64,000 bases of DNA, taken from contig NC_052616.1 in NCBI RefSeq assembly GCF_016545825.1, forward strand, positions 52,647,716 to 52,711,715, written 5' to 3'. Below are positions 46,267 through 60,100 of the stretch, in pieces. The notes under the pieces were generated by a model, which saw only the letters and a program-made list of their open reading frames with translations, ran no database searches and was not told the origin of the DNA. This DNA is from Eucalyptus grandis (lineage: Eukaryota; Streptophyta; Magnoliopsida; Myrtales; Myrtaceae). Each line of letters starts with the position of its first letter. The stretch's first letter is position 1. Position numbers and translations under genes: made by a program.

Positions 46267-49200
46267 TGTCACGCCCCGAACCTCGAGCGCGCACACATCC
46301 CATTGCGGTCGATCGAATATGCGACATCCCAGGATACGTCGCCGACCCATTCATTTTCTTTACGCATGCGGAAGCGAAACAAATCCCCTGACAACATTTA
46401 ACTTGGGATAGAAAAGCAGACAATCAATCACAATACCAAACACTCATTTCCAAACACATAGGTTTAAATACAACTCTAGACTGTCTACAAAATAGACCAG
46501 CTCGACAAAAGGGGTACCATCCTAAAACCAACTAGCAGGACACGTTCACCGATACTTCAATCTCCACCCTTCCAGACTTAGGACTTCGAGTCCTCCACGA
46601 CCGCCATCTAAGGACCTGAAATTTTAATTCCACAACTGGGATGAGACGATGTCTCAGCAAGTTCAACCCCCTAAACCCGTATTAGAAAGAAAATACACCC
46701 CGGGTGGTCTAGCCACATCACACAGAAGACTTACCTCGCCTCAATTCCTTCCTGCAGGTTAGCACAATTCAAATCGCTCAATCACAAATAGTAATAGGAA
46801 CTTAAACAACCAAAACGCATTCTCTTTCATATAACCAACAACCGCGGGGGTCCTGATTATAAGACTAAATCGTTATGACACGTCCCATTCCATGCCACAC
46901 AATTCCGTCCCATAATCCGACACATCAATAACACTCAACATGCATTCCAATTGATATTCACTGCCACACAAGGGCATAGCCTACTCGCAGTTTGGCTATC
47001 TACTGACACTAATGCCAGGCATCGCCTCCCCCCATGGAGCGCGGCTTCGTCATTACGTCGACGGCATTCCCGAAGGAGCATGGGTCCAGTCGGCCTAGCC
47101 ACTACTGCGACCCGAGCCACGTCACCCCCTTAACGGCATTTCTAGAAGAACAAAGGTCCAGTCGACCTAGCCACTCTCGCGACCCGAGCCACGTCACTCC
47201 CTTGACGACATTTTTAGAAGAACAAAGGTCCAGTCGGCCTAGCCACTACTGCGACCCGAGCCACGTCACTCCCTTGATGGCATTTCTAGAAGAACAAAGG
47301 TCCAGTCGGCCTAGCCACTACTGTGACCCGAGCCACGTCACTCCCTTGACGGCATTTCTAGAAGAACAAAGGTCCAGTCGGCCTAGCCACTACTGTGACC
47401 CGAGCCACGTCACTCCCTTGACGGCATTTCTAGTAGAATAAGGATCCAGTCGGCCTAGCCACTACTGCGACCCGAGTCTTTCAACCAACACACAACAATT
47501 CAATAATTAATTGCACAAATCATCACTCAATTTGAAATATCTAATCATCAAATTCATAATCTGAATACACAAAGTTGCGATCGGCACAAAATTCTGAGAA
47601 TTTAGGGTCCCAACTTAATTTTCGGAATTTAATAAATAATTAAATTTATTCCGAAAATAATTAAATAATAATATTTTAATAATTTCGAATAATAATATAT
47701 TATTAAATTATTTAATGATTTCGGAATATTTAAATAAATCAAAAGTAAATTCCTTTATGTCACATCAATGTTTATATTAATGTAAACATTCCCTTAACCT
47801 TAATTTAATCACACTTTAAGTTAATCAAGCAAATTAATATAATCTACACTTACGTAAATTAAACTAACCACCTAATAACACTTAAAAACACACCTAAAGC
47901 ATCATTAACCCTCTAAGCGAGCTTTAGTGAGTTAAACTCACAGAATTAGCGAGCCGAGCAGACCAAAACGACGAGAACGACGCGAGGATCGACTTTCCTC
48001 AAAGCGGGCCGAGCATCCGGGCTCGGGAAGGCGGCCAAAACGGGCCAAACACCCGCTGCCATACCCATTTTTCCAGATTCTGATCATGGGCGGAGGAGGG
48101 CTGATCCGAGCCTAATCGGGCGGAGGAACGGCGAGGGAGAGGGGCGGTAGCTCAGGCGGACAACGGCGGGGTCTCACGGTGGCTAGAGGCGGCGGAGGGA
48201 GCTCCGGTGATTCCTACACGAGCTGGACAGCAGCTCGGGATGTCGGCCAAACCAGGGACGACACGGCTGAAGGCGGAGACGCGCGGGCGGCACTCGATGG
48301 CGACGACTTCAGCTCCGGTTGCCCGCTGCGGCGGCGAGCTCGGGCGGGTCCCGGTCGGGCTTCTGCACGAGAACTCAGATCTGCTGGGGAAATGGGCCGA
48401 GGCGGAGCGCGAGCTGGTCGGTTGCGAGAGCGGGCGATGGTGGCGTGGCGGCGAGCGGCTTGGCGGCGGCGCGACGAGCGAACGAGCAAAGGCGTGAGGT
48501 CCGGCGGCTTCTTCGGCTTCGCTGGTCTTTGGGTTTCAAACGGCAAGAAGAAATCGGGAGAGAGGGAGCAGACGGGAGGAGGAAGAAGAGAGGGAGGAGA
48601 GAGAAGGAGGGGGGCCCTTTTCTTTTCTTTTTTTTTTTCTTTAATCCACAAAAAGGCCTACCATGACCTCATGCATGATATCACACTCCACTATCTCCCA
48701 CAACCTTATTCCAATAGGTCCATTTTATTTTTCCGCCGAGGCATGAAACTTTGTACATCAATTCCTTCAATTCCAATCAATTCTCTCCCAATTGAATTAA
48801 ATTGACTCTCATAAAATTAATCCAATGTCACCACACTTCAATTCACATCTTCACTTGTCCATAGAACCAACTTAAGTCCCAAAAGTACGACCAAAAGCGG
48901 GCCTACTAATTTCTCGAGCCAAATTAGCCATTTTCTGATTTAATTGCTGAAAAACTCTGATTTCATGAAAAATCTTCCAAAGATAAGTCAATGATCCCAA
49001 AATGATTTGTGACACACCCAGACTTCCAATTTCTGAATTCGACTTCAATTCCACGGTTAATTTCACTTTGGCACGATACTAGCGCGGTCTAACCTACCGG
49101 GTAGCCTTTAGAAATTTTCATGCATTTGACCTGTGGTTGATCATCTCATGCCACAATGTACATCTTTGAAACATTGGCGACTTTCGGTTGTCGGGGTAAT

Positions 49201-49563
49201 CTCAAGGTTTCAAATACGAACACGGGGTACCCAATCGATAGAAAAGTCGGTCCGGTCGATCGACACGAGGTGGGCGATCCGGTAGAATCACCACACCCGA
49301 TCACATGCCTCTCGTCGAGTCGACCTATCTCTCCGATCTTTAATCAATTTTAATTGTGCCGTAATGATCCTTGCAAACTAGCTCGGTCGAAAGGTCGCTT
49401 CCGGTCAAATTCTCGAGTCCGATGCATTAGAAACTCTTAACGGCTTCACCCGATAGACTAGTTTCCACATGAGTGGCCAACTCAAGGAAAAGAACTATAT
49501 GCGTGCCAACGAAATGCCCGTCTCAATTTATTGAAAATAGAATCGGAAAATCGGGATGTCACA
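46267..49563 (-). repeat. 3' LTR of element E
   Basis: 3297 bp, TGTCACGCCCC to GGGATGTCACA on the plus strand. Contains the 72-bp minisatellite (47075-47470) and a GC-rich, CpG-rich segment (47960-48630) whose overlapping long frames on both strands are not genes. Confidence 0.9.
47075..47470 (-). repeat. 72-bp minisatellite in the 3' LTR of E
   Basis: Five to six copies of a unit carrying ggcatttctagaagaacaaa and cctagccactactgcgaccc. At 24 codons per unit, the repeat keeps a frame open and mimics a repeat protein (SSRPSHYCDPSHVTPLTAFL). Confidence 0.95.
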
Positions 49564-49577
49564 ACTCTTCCCCTCTT
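49564..49577 (-). promoter_or_regulatory. Polypurine tract of element E
   Basis: AAGAGGGGAAGAGT on the minus strand, adjoining the LTR start TGTGACATCCC. Confidence 0.88.
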
Positions 49578-50169
49578 ATAAAAATTTCGTCCTCGAAAGT
49601 TAAACCTTTACCAACTCTTAAACAAAAAGGTGGAGTTGCAATCGTCTCATATAATCTTCCCTTGCTCAGGTTGCTCCTTTTGTACCAATGCTATCAGATC
49701 ACTGTTATCTTGCCCAAACCACTTCAGATGCAAAATACTAAACACTTGCCCACTTAAAATTCCAAAGGTCTTCAACACAAAATCTACGAAGCTAAATTGG
49801 CAATTCTGAGTCTCTAAACTGTCTTTGATAATCGCAATCGAATCACTAATTTCGAACCAACTCTAAACTGCGATTTTCGATCTTTGATCTCATCTCAACC
49901 GACTGAAGTCCTGTACACTCTGCTCTACACTGATTAAAAAGAAACTATCTGACTGACTTGCTGAAATTGAGAACCTCTGGTCAAGATCTGATATAACTCT
50001 GACACTGATCTCAGCAATTGCAATCACCGACCACCTTATGCGACCCCGACCGATCTTTCTCTCCCGACTTCATCTCAAAGAATTGAAATTCTGCACTCTC
50101 GCTATGCACCGCTTAAGAAGAACCATCCAAAGCTCTACCAACTTGGAACATCTGATCTAGATTTGAAAT

Positions 50170-50790
50170 ACAATTCATCCCCGACACTCCATGCAGATAA
50201 ATCATATGAAATACACACACTTCGGTGTACCCACTTTGTGACAAGACATAATCTCCAATTTCTAAAATCGAACTTAGATTGACGGTTAATTTCACTCCGA
50301 CCCGCTTTTAGTGTGACTTAGGCTACTAGGTAGTTTTCGGAGCTTTTTAGGACAAATGACCCGTGGTCGATTTTCTTCGAGCCACGATGGACCCACTCAA
50401 CACATTGGCGACTCTCGAGGGTCGTGAAAATCTCGATGATTCAAATACGGACACGGGGTACCAAAACGACAAAGAAATCAAATTAGTATCGGTCGATGAG
50501 AGTTTTCCAATTTAGTGGAGTCACCCACGATCGGTCATTCATCTCAGTCGAACCGACCTATCTCTGATCTTAATTCGTTAACTGTGCCGTATTGATCTCT
50601 AAAGATGAGCACGGTCGAGAAGTCAATTTCTGGTCGAATTGTCAAGTCTATTTTCCTTAAGTCCTTAATAACTCACCCAACTAGTCTAGTTATCTCGCAA
50701 GTGGCCAACTCAGAGAAAAACACTGTAATCGCGTCGATGAAATGCCCAATTTAACCAATCGAAATTAGAGTCTGAAAATCAACCTCTCTC
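50170..50790 (-). repeat. Diverged LTR fragment inside element E
   Basis: Parallels 49010-49560 (for example 'gacggttaatttcact', 'acattggcgact', 'acacggggtacc', 'gtggccaactca' and 'cgatgaaatgcc'), but is clearly more divergent than the two LTRs of E. It lies where pol 3' coding would be expected. Confidence 0.75.
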
Positions 50791-51859
50791 ATCTCGCATT
50801 CTCTTATAGAGTCTTTTGAATTTCTAAATCTGTCCACTGAAGCGCTTTGATTCTGATCTGAACTCTCGGCTCAATTCTGAGGGTAATCATTCAAAAGGTG
50901 GCATATTTTAGATTTGAAAACTGAATTTCAAACTTTCTCAAATAATATTCAATCCTTGAGTACCAACTGTGCAGCTAAGGACTCTCGACTCAGTGCATCT
51001 GCGATTTTGCTCACCTTTTCAGAGCGATACAAAATATCATAATCACAATCCTTAAGGAGTTCCATCCAGTGATGCTGTCTCATATTCAGCTCTCTTTTTT
51101 AGAATACATACTTAAGACTTTGATAGTCATTGACGATATGAAATATTCCTTTGAACCGATAGTGCCTCTAAAATTCCAAACGAACATAACTACTGCAAGT
51201 TCTACGATGTGCATCCAATAATTTAACTCACAAGATCTCAACTGACGGGACGCATATGCAATACTCTATCATGCTGCATCAACAAGCAACTAAATCCTTT
51301 AAACGACACATCACTGCAGATCTCATAACTTTCAGGACCAGATGGAATGATCAGCATAGGTGCGGTAGTCAGCTTCTGCTTAAGCTCTTGAAAACTACGC
51401 TCGCACTCATCTGTCCATACAAACTTTTCTTACTTCCTTAGTAGTCGAATCAACTGCAACGCTAACACTGAAAACCCTTCCATAAAACTTCTGTAATATC
51501 CCGCTAATCCTCAGAAACTTCTAATCTCTGTCACTGTAGTCAATCTCGGCCAACTATTCACCGCTTCAATCTTGGACGGGGTCTACGGAAATTTCTTCGC
51601 CTGAAATCACGTGACCTAAGAGCGCAACACGAGTCATCCAAAACTCACACTTGCTAAACTTAGCATAAAATTGAAGAGTCCTCAAGGTCTGAAGTATCAT
51701 CTTCTAATGTCTCTCGTGCTCCTCAGCACTTTTTTTTTTAACACACCCGGTTAACTTCAATGAACACGATCACAACCGATTCAAGTACCTAAAACATTAT
51801 GCTCATTAGACCCAAACAAACAACTAAGGTGTCCATCAAACCACACGGTACTACAATGA

Positions 51860-52485
51860 ACTCATAACTGTCATATCAAGTACGAGATGCTAACTTCGGT
51901 GTGTCTTTCTTTCTGATTCTCAACTGATGATACCCTGACCTGTAGTCGATCTTGAGGAATATCGATGTACAACCACAACGAACCACATTTCTCCTTCATG
52001 AACAAAACTGGTGCTCCCCAAGGTTATGCATTGGAATGTATGAATCTCCTCTTCAACAATTCCTGTATCCGCACCTTCAATTCTTTTAACTTGAGTAACA
52101 CCATCCGGTAAGGAGCCTTAGGGACTGGCTCTGTTCCGGGTGTTAATTCAATAACGCACTATATTTCTCTTTTTGACAGCAAACCTGGCAATTCTTCTGA
52201 CAATACCTCAGAAAACTTTTGTACCACGATTAAGTTTTCCATATTCGGCTCCTCAACTGACACATCCATTACAGTTGCCATGAAGATCCAGTAACCAACA
52301 ACCAGAATCAAGTCATCTTCAGTGACGAACAACAAGGGTTGAAGTTCCTCTTCAACTTTCAGTGATTCAAAACTTTCACACGCTAATTGAACAAACTGAA
52401 TTATGTTACTACTACGATTCAAAACAACAGAAAGCTCCTTGAGCCAAACCCTTTCATAAATGACTTCCAAGTCATACTTAAGCAA
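51860..52485 (-). pseudogene. Reverse transcriptase relic of element E
   Basis: EVLSEELPGLLSKREI, a stop, then IELTPGTEPVPKAPYRM, LKELKVRIQELL, PWGAPVLF and LYID. The frame then jumps straight to KIDYRSGYHQLRIRKKDTPK, so about 30 codons between the fingers and palm are deleted. Other frameshifts follow towards 51000, where RNase H should lie. Confidence 0.85.
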
Positions 52486-52975
52486 CCCTTCAAGTACAAC
52501 TATAGTCAGAGACTCATATTTCTATCACTTTATTACCACAACGAAAATCCTATAACCTTCATTGATAATTCTGCTACACTACTCTAATAACAACATCTCA
52601 AAAACATTCTTCTTATGATTGATGCATGGTCGATCCCTCCATGCTCCTCTAGCCATCCTAGCAGCGTCCAATCTGCAGTAACAGTGCTTACGCTCACCTA
52701 AACTTTCACAGTTAGTTCTCAACATGACGGCTGTGCTGGCCATATTCAAATCATGCTCCCTTTTTACTCTGACACTAGGCTAACTCATGCCTCCTTTCCA
52801 CTGACTCGGCACACAATCAAGGAGTCATTTGCCTCCTATCAAGGAATATCATGCACCCTTCTTTGCACTGGGGTCTGTTCCAAGTACCCCATTAAATGTC
52901 CCGAAGCATGATTCCTCTGTTCTGTTTTATCAACGGCGGTGACAGAAATAGTTGTGGTTCCATCTGCCTATACGG

Positions 52976-53017
52976 GCAATCTTTGATCAAATGACCTTAC
53001 TGGCGACACCTGTAACA
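52976..53017 (-). pseudogene. Gag zinc knuckle of element E with internal stop
   Basis: CYRCRQ, stop, GHLIKDC keeps C-x2-C-x4-H-x4-C spacing with TAA at one spacer position. Gag N-terminal coding near 53450-53480 reads MLTKVGTRGRAQA. Confidence 0.85.
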
Positions 53018-53710
53018 AGTCATTTCTCTCTTACAACACAGAACAGATCCCCATCTTTTCTTACAGACAACACATATCGATCAAGTTGAGCATTGACTTT
53101 CCAACTCTACTCTTCCGGTTGGGTGAAACAGGGCATCTTTCTTCTGACATCGGCCTTTCTCCCCAACCGATTTTCATCTCTGTCTAAACTGAACCTTGAC
53201 TCAGATACGGAGGCTTGATCCTCGATCACAACTCTAGATTGGGCCTCAACAAGCGCGGCAACAACAACGGTCACAACACTGGCAGCAGTAGAAACAACGG
53301 CAACAGCGGCGGCTCGATCCTGAGCTTATGAACCCAAAATGCTTTCTAAAGACTCTAGTGGCCAAACAATCCCGACGAAACTAAGATCATTCGATGCTGC
53401 TACACTCTCAGTACCAACTTGCGGCGGTACTCTCACACTCGCGCTGGTCTAAGCCTGCGCTCTACCTCGGGTACCGACTTTTGTCAGCATCCTACCCCGA
53501 GGTATAGGTCCTATCGACCTCTTCCAAGGAGTTCTCCACTCCTGGTCACTCATGCTACAGACTCTATATAGACGCCTATTTTCCAATTCCAACACCAGGT
53601 TAGAATCTGAGTGACCCCACAAACATACTACCAATCAACTATCAACCACATGCATCAGCATATTAAAAGCCTTTTCTACTAACTATCCCATGACTCCATA
53701 CATAGACCAC

Positions 53711-53722
53711 GCTCTAATACCA
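53711..53722 (-). promoter_or_regulatory. Primer-binding site of element E (Met tRNA)
   Basis: TGGTATTAGAGC on the minus strand, 12 bp inside the 5' LTR edge at 53735, differing from the canonical site by one T. Confidence 0.88.
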
Positions 53723-53734
53723 CTTAAACGGGGA

Positions 53735-53767
53735 TGTCACGCCCCGAACCTCGAGCGCCCACACATC
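53735..53767 (-). repeat. 5' LTR of element E, short segment
   Basis: 33 bp, matching the terminus of the 3' LTR at 46267. The rest follows at 57175-60350. Confidence 0.85.
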
Positions 53768-53778
53768 TTAAACAGGGA

Positions 53779-56700
53779 TGTCACGCCCCGAACCTCGAGC
53801 GCGCCAACATCCCACCATGGTCATGCAAATGCGACATTCCCAGGTAGTGTCGCCGACCCCATTCATTTATGATTGCGCAAGCGGAACGTATTATAAAACC
53901 CCGACAATAAAATACGGGATAGAAAAGCATGAAGCAAAACCACAACATAACACTTCCATAATTCAACAGAATTACAAACAGAGGTCTACGGCCAAAACTC
54001 TACAAAAGACCGGCTCTTAAAAATGAATTGTCCTACGACCTACAAGTCGGACACGTTCTCCAATCTTATGACTTCACCTCTGCGACTCCGCAAGGCCAAC
54101 CAAAGCTATCTGGTCGCTCCATCCAGGGGACCTGAAATTTTAATCCCACAACCGGGATGAGACGATGTCTCGGCAAGTTCAACCCCTAAACCCCTATTAG
54201 AAAGAAAATACGCCCAAGGGTGGCCTAGCCACATCACACGAGAGAACTTACCTCGCCTCAATTCCTTCCCGCCGCAGTTAGCACAATTTGTATCACACAA
54301 TCTCGAGTAGTAATAATAATTCAAACAATCGGAACACCATCACTTTCATATAAATCACGATCGCACTTAGCACGCATTCCAATTATTATTCACTCCCACA
54401 CAAGGGCATAAACTACTCGCGGGTCGGCTATCTACTAACATTACGGCATTTCTAGAAGAATAAGGGTCCAGTCGGTCTCGCCACTACTGCGACCCAGCCA
54501 CGTCATTCTCTTGACGGCATTTCTAGAAGAATAAAGGTCATCGGTCTCGCCACTCATCGCGACCAAGCCACGTCATTCTCTTGACGGCATTTCTAGAATA
54601 ATAAAGGTCCAGTCGGTCTCGCCACTACTGCGACCCAGCCACGTCATTCTCTTGACGGCATTTCTAGAAGAATAAAGGTCCAGTCGGTCTCGCCACTATG
54701 CGACCCAGCCACGTCATTCTCTTTGACGGCATTTCTAGAAGAATAAAGGTCCGTCGGTCTCGCCACTACTACGACCCAGCCACGTCATTCTCTTTGACGG
54801 CATTTCTAGAAGAATAAAGGTCCAGCCGGTCTCGCCACTATCGTGACCCGGCCACGTCATTCTCTTGACGGCATTTCTAGAGAATAAGGATCCAATCACC
54901 ATTCCTAGCCACTACTTGCGACCCGAGCCTTTCAACTAGCACACGACAACGACGATACCGATCCTCGGATACTTTACATTTCACTCACATAATCCAATTA
55001 CGATATTAACCATTAACAATCCAATTTCAAAGCCAAACTTGACACTTGGAATTTTCTAAATAAAATCCATACTTTTCACAATCCACACTCAATTTATAAT
55101 ATCCAATCATCAATTTCAAAATCTGACTACACAGAAAGGACCGGCACGAAATTCGAGAATTTAGGGTCTCGACAAAATTTTCGGAATTTAATAATTAATT
55201 AAATTTATTCCGAAAATAATTAAATAATAATATTTTAATAATTTCCAATAATATAATATTATTAAATTATTAAACAATTTCGAAATATTTAAATAAATCA
55301 AAAGTAAATTCCTTTATGTCACATCACGGTTTATATTAATATAACCACTCACTTAACCTTAAATTAAACACAATTTAAGTTAATCAAACACCTTAATATA
55401 ATCTACACTCAAATAAATTAAACTAACCACCTAATAACACTTAACATAAACTAAGCACCCATAAAGCATCATTAACCCTCTAATCAAGGTTTAGTGAGTT
55501 AAACTCACCAGATTAGCGAGCCGAGCGGACCAAAATGACGGGGACGCCGAGGAGAACAACTTTCCTCAAAGCGGGCCGAGCATCCGGGCTCGGGAAGGTG
55601 GCCAAAACGGCCCACGAAGGGGCTGCCATACCCATTTTCCTCTTCTCTGTTTGCTGCTGATCGGGGCCGAGAGGTAGCAGATCCGGCGCTGGAATGGGCG
55701 GAGGAACGGCGGAGAAGAGGGGCGGTAGTTCGGGCGGACGAGGCGGCGGCTCCGGCGGGACTCCCGACAACCCTAGCGACGGCGACGGCGGCTGAACAGA
55801 GGGGATGGAGCTCGAGGTTGGGCGAGCAAGGCGGAGCGGCGTGCAAGCGTGAGGGCTTCGCGCAGACGACGGCGACAGCGGCGAGCTGCGGTGACGGGCG
55901 AGGAGCTCTGGCTGGCGACGTGCGACGGCCATGGCTGCTCGGATTTACTACTGGGTTTCGAAGCTTTCAAGGCACACCAAAGAAGGAGGGTAGACGGTCG
56001 AACGGCAAGGGGAGAGAGGGAGACGGAAGGCAAGCGACGGCGATGGCGGCGACCGGCTCCGGCGACGACGAACGGGCGGTCGAGCAGCGGACGAAAGGGG
56101 CGGTCGGGGTTGCTGGTTCCGTTCGGTTCTCTCTCTCCTCCCTCCAAGTTCCAACACAACTCCTTGATTCAAGGAAGAAGAAAGGCTTGATGTGACACCC
56201 CCACTTTTGGTGAGCCAATTGGCTTGCGACACTTGTCAGGCTCTCCTTCAATTTGGCCTCCACCATGACATCACCTGATGATGTCACACTCCACTAATTC
56301 AAATCCTCCACCACATCTTCCAATGGGTGCAATTCCATTTTCCGCCGGGGCATAAGATCTCGTACAACAAATTCTTCAATTCCACATGATTCTCTTCCAA
56401 TTGAGTCAAATTAAAGTCCATAAAATTAATCCGATGTCACCACACTTCAATTCACATCTTCACTTGTCCATAGAACCAACTTAAGTCCCAAAAGTACGAC
56501 CAAAAGCGGGCCTACTAATTTCTCGAGCCAAATTAGCCATACCTTGATTATTTTGCCGAAAAGCTCGGCTTGCATGAAAAATCTTCCAAAGATGATTCAA
56601 TGATCCTAAAATGATTTGTGACATACCCAGACTTCCAATTTCTGAATTCGATCTCAATTCCACGGTTAATTTCACTTTGGCACGATACTAGTGCGGCCCA

Positions 56701-57174
56701 ACCTACCGGGTAGCCTTTAGAAATTTTCATGCATTTGACATGTGGTTGATCATCTCAAGCCACAATGTACATATTTGAAACATTGGCGACTTTCGGTTGT
56801 CGGGGAAATCTCAAGGTTTCAAATACGAACACAGGGTACCCAATCGACAGAAAAGTCGGTCCAGTGCCGATCGACAAGAATTGTGTGATCTGGTGGAATC
56901 ACCCACACCTGATCACATGCCTCTGCCGAGTCGACCTATCTCCGATCTCTAATCGATTTTAATTGTGCCGTAATGACCCTTACAGATTAGCTCGGTCGAA
57001 AGATCGCTTCCTAGTCAAATTCTCGAGTCTAATGCATTAGAATTTCTTAACGACTTCACTCGATAGACTAGTTTTTCACATGAGTGGCCGACTCAAGGAA
57101 AAGAGCTATATGCGTGCCAACGAAATGCCCGTCTCAATTTATTGAAAATAGAATTGGAAAATCGAGATGTCACA
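53779..57174 (-). mobile_element. Third-level LTR (R) nested in the 5' LTR of E
   Basis: 3396 bp, TGTCACGCCCC to GAGATGTCACA on the plus strand. The interior differs from the E LTRs in its GC-rich part (55500-56160) and its minisatellite. It is preceded by 11 bp 'ttaaacaggga', which matches the leader that normally sits between an LTR and its primer-binding site. No clean 5-bp target duplication is present. Confidence 0.85.
54435..54900 (-). repeat. Minisatellite of about 70 bp in LTR R
   Basis: Six to seven copies related to the 72-bp array of E, but with many 1-3 base indels around the 'cactactgcgaccc' part. Confidence 0.92.
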
Positions 57175-60100
57175 TCCCTTTGCGGTCGATCGAATATGCG
57201 ACATCCCGGGATACGTCGCCGACCCATTCATTTTCTTTACGCATGAAGCGAAACAAATCCCCGACAACATTTAACTTGGGATAGAAAAGCGAGACAATCA
57301 ATCACAATACCAAACACTCATTTCCAAACACATAGGTTTAAATACAACTCGGGACTGTCTACAAAATAGACCAGCTCGACAAAAAGGGGAACCATTCTAA
57401 AACCAACTAGCGAGACACGTTCACCGATACTTCAATCTCCACCCTTCCAGACTTAGGACTTCGGGTCCTTCACGACCGCCATCTAGGGACCTGAAATTTT
57501 AATCCCACAACAGGGATGAGACGATGTCTCAGCAAGTTCAACCCCCTAAACCCCTATTAGAAAGAAAATACACCTCGGGTGGTCTAGCCACATCACAGAA
57601 GACTTACCTCGCCTCAATTCCTTCCCGCAGTTAGCACAATTCAAATCGCTCAATCACAAATAGTAATAGGAACTTAAACAACCAAAACGCATTCTCTTTC
57701 ATATAACCAACAACCGCGGGGGTCCTGATTATAAGACTAAATCGTTATGACACGTCCCATTCCATGCCACACAATTCCGTCCCATAATCCGACACATCAA
57801 TAACACTCAACATGCATTCCAATTGATATTCACCGACACACAAGGGCATAGCCTTCCGCAGTTCGGCTATCTACCGACACTAATGCCGTGCACGCCTCCC
57901 CCATGGAGCGCGGCTTCGTCATTACGTCGACGGCATTCCCGAAGGAGCATGGGTCCAGTCGGCCTAGCCACTACTGCGACCCGAGCCACGTCACTCCCTT
58001 GACGGCATTTCTAGAAGAACAAAGGTCCAGTCGACCTAGCCACTACTGCGACCCGAGCCACGTCACTCCCTTGACGACATTTTTAGAAGAACAAAGGTCC
58101 AGTCGGCCTAGCCACTACTGCGACCCGAGCCACGTCACTCCCTTGATGGCATTTCTAGAAGAACAAAGGTCCGGTCGGCCTAGCCACTCATCGTGACCCG
58201 AGCCACGTCACTCCCTTGACGGCATTTCTAGTAGAATAAGGATCCGGGGTCGGCCTAGCCACTATCACGACCCGAGTCTTTCAACCAAGACACAACAATT
58301 CAATAATTAATTGCACAAATCATCACTCAATTTGAAATATCTAATCATCAAATTCATAATCTGAATACATTGTAGCAGCGATCAAGCACAAAATTCCGAG
58401 AATTTAGGGTCCTAACTTAATTTTCGGAATTTAATAAATAATTAAATTTATTCCGAAAATAATTAAATAATAATATTTTAATAATTTCGAATAATAATAT
58501 ATTATTAAATTATTTAATGATTTCGAAATATTTAAATAAATCAAAAGTAAATTCCTTTATGTCACATCAATGTTTATATTAATGTAAACATTCACTTAAC
58601 CTTAATTTAATCACACTTTAAGTTAATCAAGCACATTAATATAATCTACACTTAAATAAATTAAACTAACCACCTAATAACACTTAACATAAACTAAACA
58701 CACCTAAAGCATCATAAACCCTCTAAGCGAGGTTTAGTGAGTTAAACTCACCGGATTAGCGAGCCGAGCGGACCAAAACGACGGGGACGACGCGAGGATC
58801 GACTTTCCTCAAAGCGGGCCGAGCATCCGGGCTCGGGAAGGCGGCAAACGGGCCAAACACCCGCTGCCATACCCATTTTTCCAGATTCTGATCATGGGCG
58901 GAGGAGGGCTGATCCGAGCCTAATCGGGCGGAGGAACGGCGAGGGAGAGGGGCGGTAGCTCAGGCGGACAACGGCGGGGTCTCACGGTGGCTAGAGGCGG
59001 CGGAGGGAGCTCCGGCGATTCGCACGAGCTGGACAGCAGCTCGGGATGTCGGCCAAACCGGGGACGACACGGCTGAAGGCGGAGACGCGGGCGGCACTCG
59101 ATGGCGACGACTTCAGCTCCGGTTGCTCTTTGCGGCGGCGAGCCCAGTCCTCGCCCTTGCCGCACGAGAACCCGATCTCGCGGGGAAATGGGCCGAGGCG
59201 GAGCGGCGAGTCGGTTGCGCAGAGAGCGGGCGACAGTGGCGCAGCAGCGAGCAGCTTGGCGTTGGCGACGACGAGCGGACGGGCAAAGGCGTGAGGTCCG
59301 GCGGCTTCTCCGGCTCGCTGGTGCTAGGTTTCAAACGGCAAGAAGAAATCGGGGAGAGAGGGAGCCGACGGGAGGAGGAAGAAGAGAGGGAGGAGAGAGA
59401 AGGAGGGGGCCCTTTTCTTTTTTTTTTTTTCTTTAATCCACAAAAAGGCCCACCATGACCTCATGCATGACATCACACTCCACTATCTCCCACAACCTTA
59501 TTCCAATAGGTCCATTTTATTTTTCCTGGGGCATGAAACTTTGTACATCAATTCCTTCAATTCCAATCAATTCTCTCCCAATTGAATTAAATTGACTCTC
59601 ATAAAATTAATCCAATGTCACCACACTTCAATTCACATCTTCACTTGTCCATAGAACCAACTTAAGTCCCAAAAGTACGACCTAAAAGCAGCCTACTAAT
59701 TTCTCGAGCCAAATTAGCCATTTTCGATTTAATTGCTAAAAACTCGATTTCATGAAAAATCTTCCAAAGATAAGTCAATGATCCTAAAATGATTTGTGAC
59801 ACACCCAGACTTCCAATTTCGAATTCGACTTCAATTCCACGGTTAATTTCACTTTGGCACGATACTAACGCGATCCAACCTACCGGGTAGCCTTTAGAAA
59901 TTTTCATGCATTTGACATGTGGTTGATCATCTCAAGCCACAATGTACATCTTTGAAACATTGGCGACTTTCGGTTGTCGAGGTAATCTCAAGGTTTCAAA
60001 TACAAACACAGTGGTACCCAAATCGATAGAAAAGTCGGTCCAGTGCCGATCGACACGAATTGGGCGATTTGGTGGAATCACCCACACCGATCACATGCCT

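Noticed and set aside
47034..47441. Repeat protein with RPSHYCDPSHVTPL units
   Set aside because: 72-bp minisatellite read as 24 codons. Copy number and frame differ in the paired LTR at 57888-58196.
48179..48805. Plus-strand 208-aa open frame, with overlapping frames on both strands
   Set aside because: GC-rich LTR segment with open frames in several registers. The homologous segment at 58980-59460 encodes different, shorter products, so no frame is conserved.
55505..56287. Cluster of 94-139 aa open frames on both strands
   Set aside because: Same GC-rich LTR part in copy R. Arg/Pro/Ser-rich translations in every frame reflect composition, not coding.
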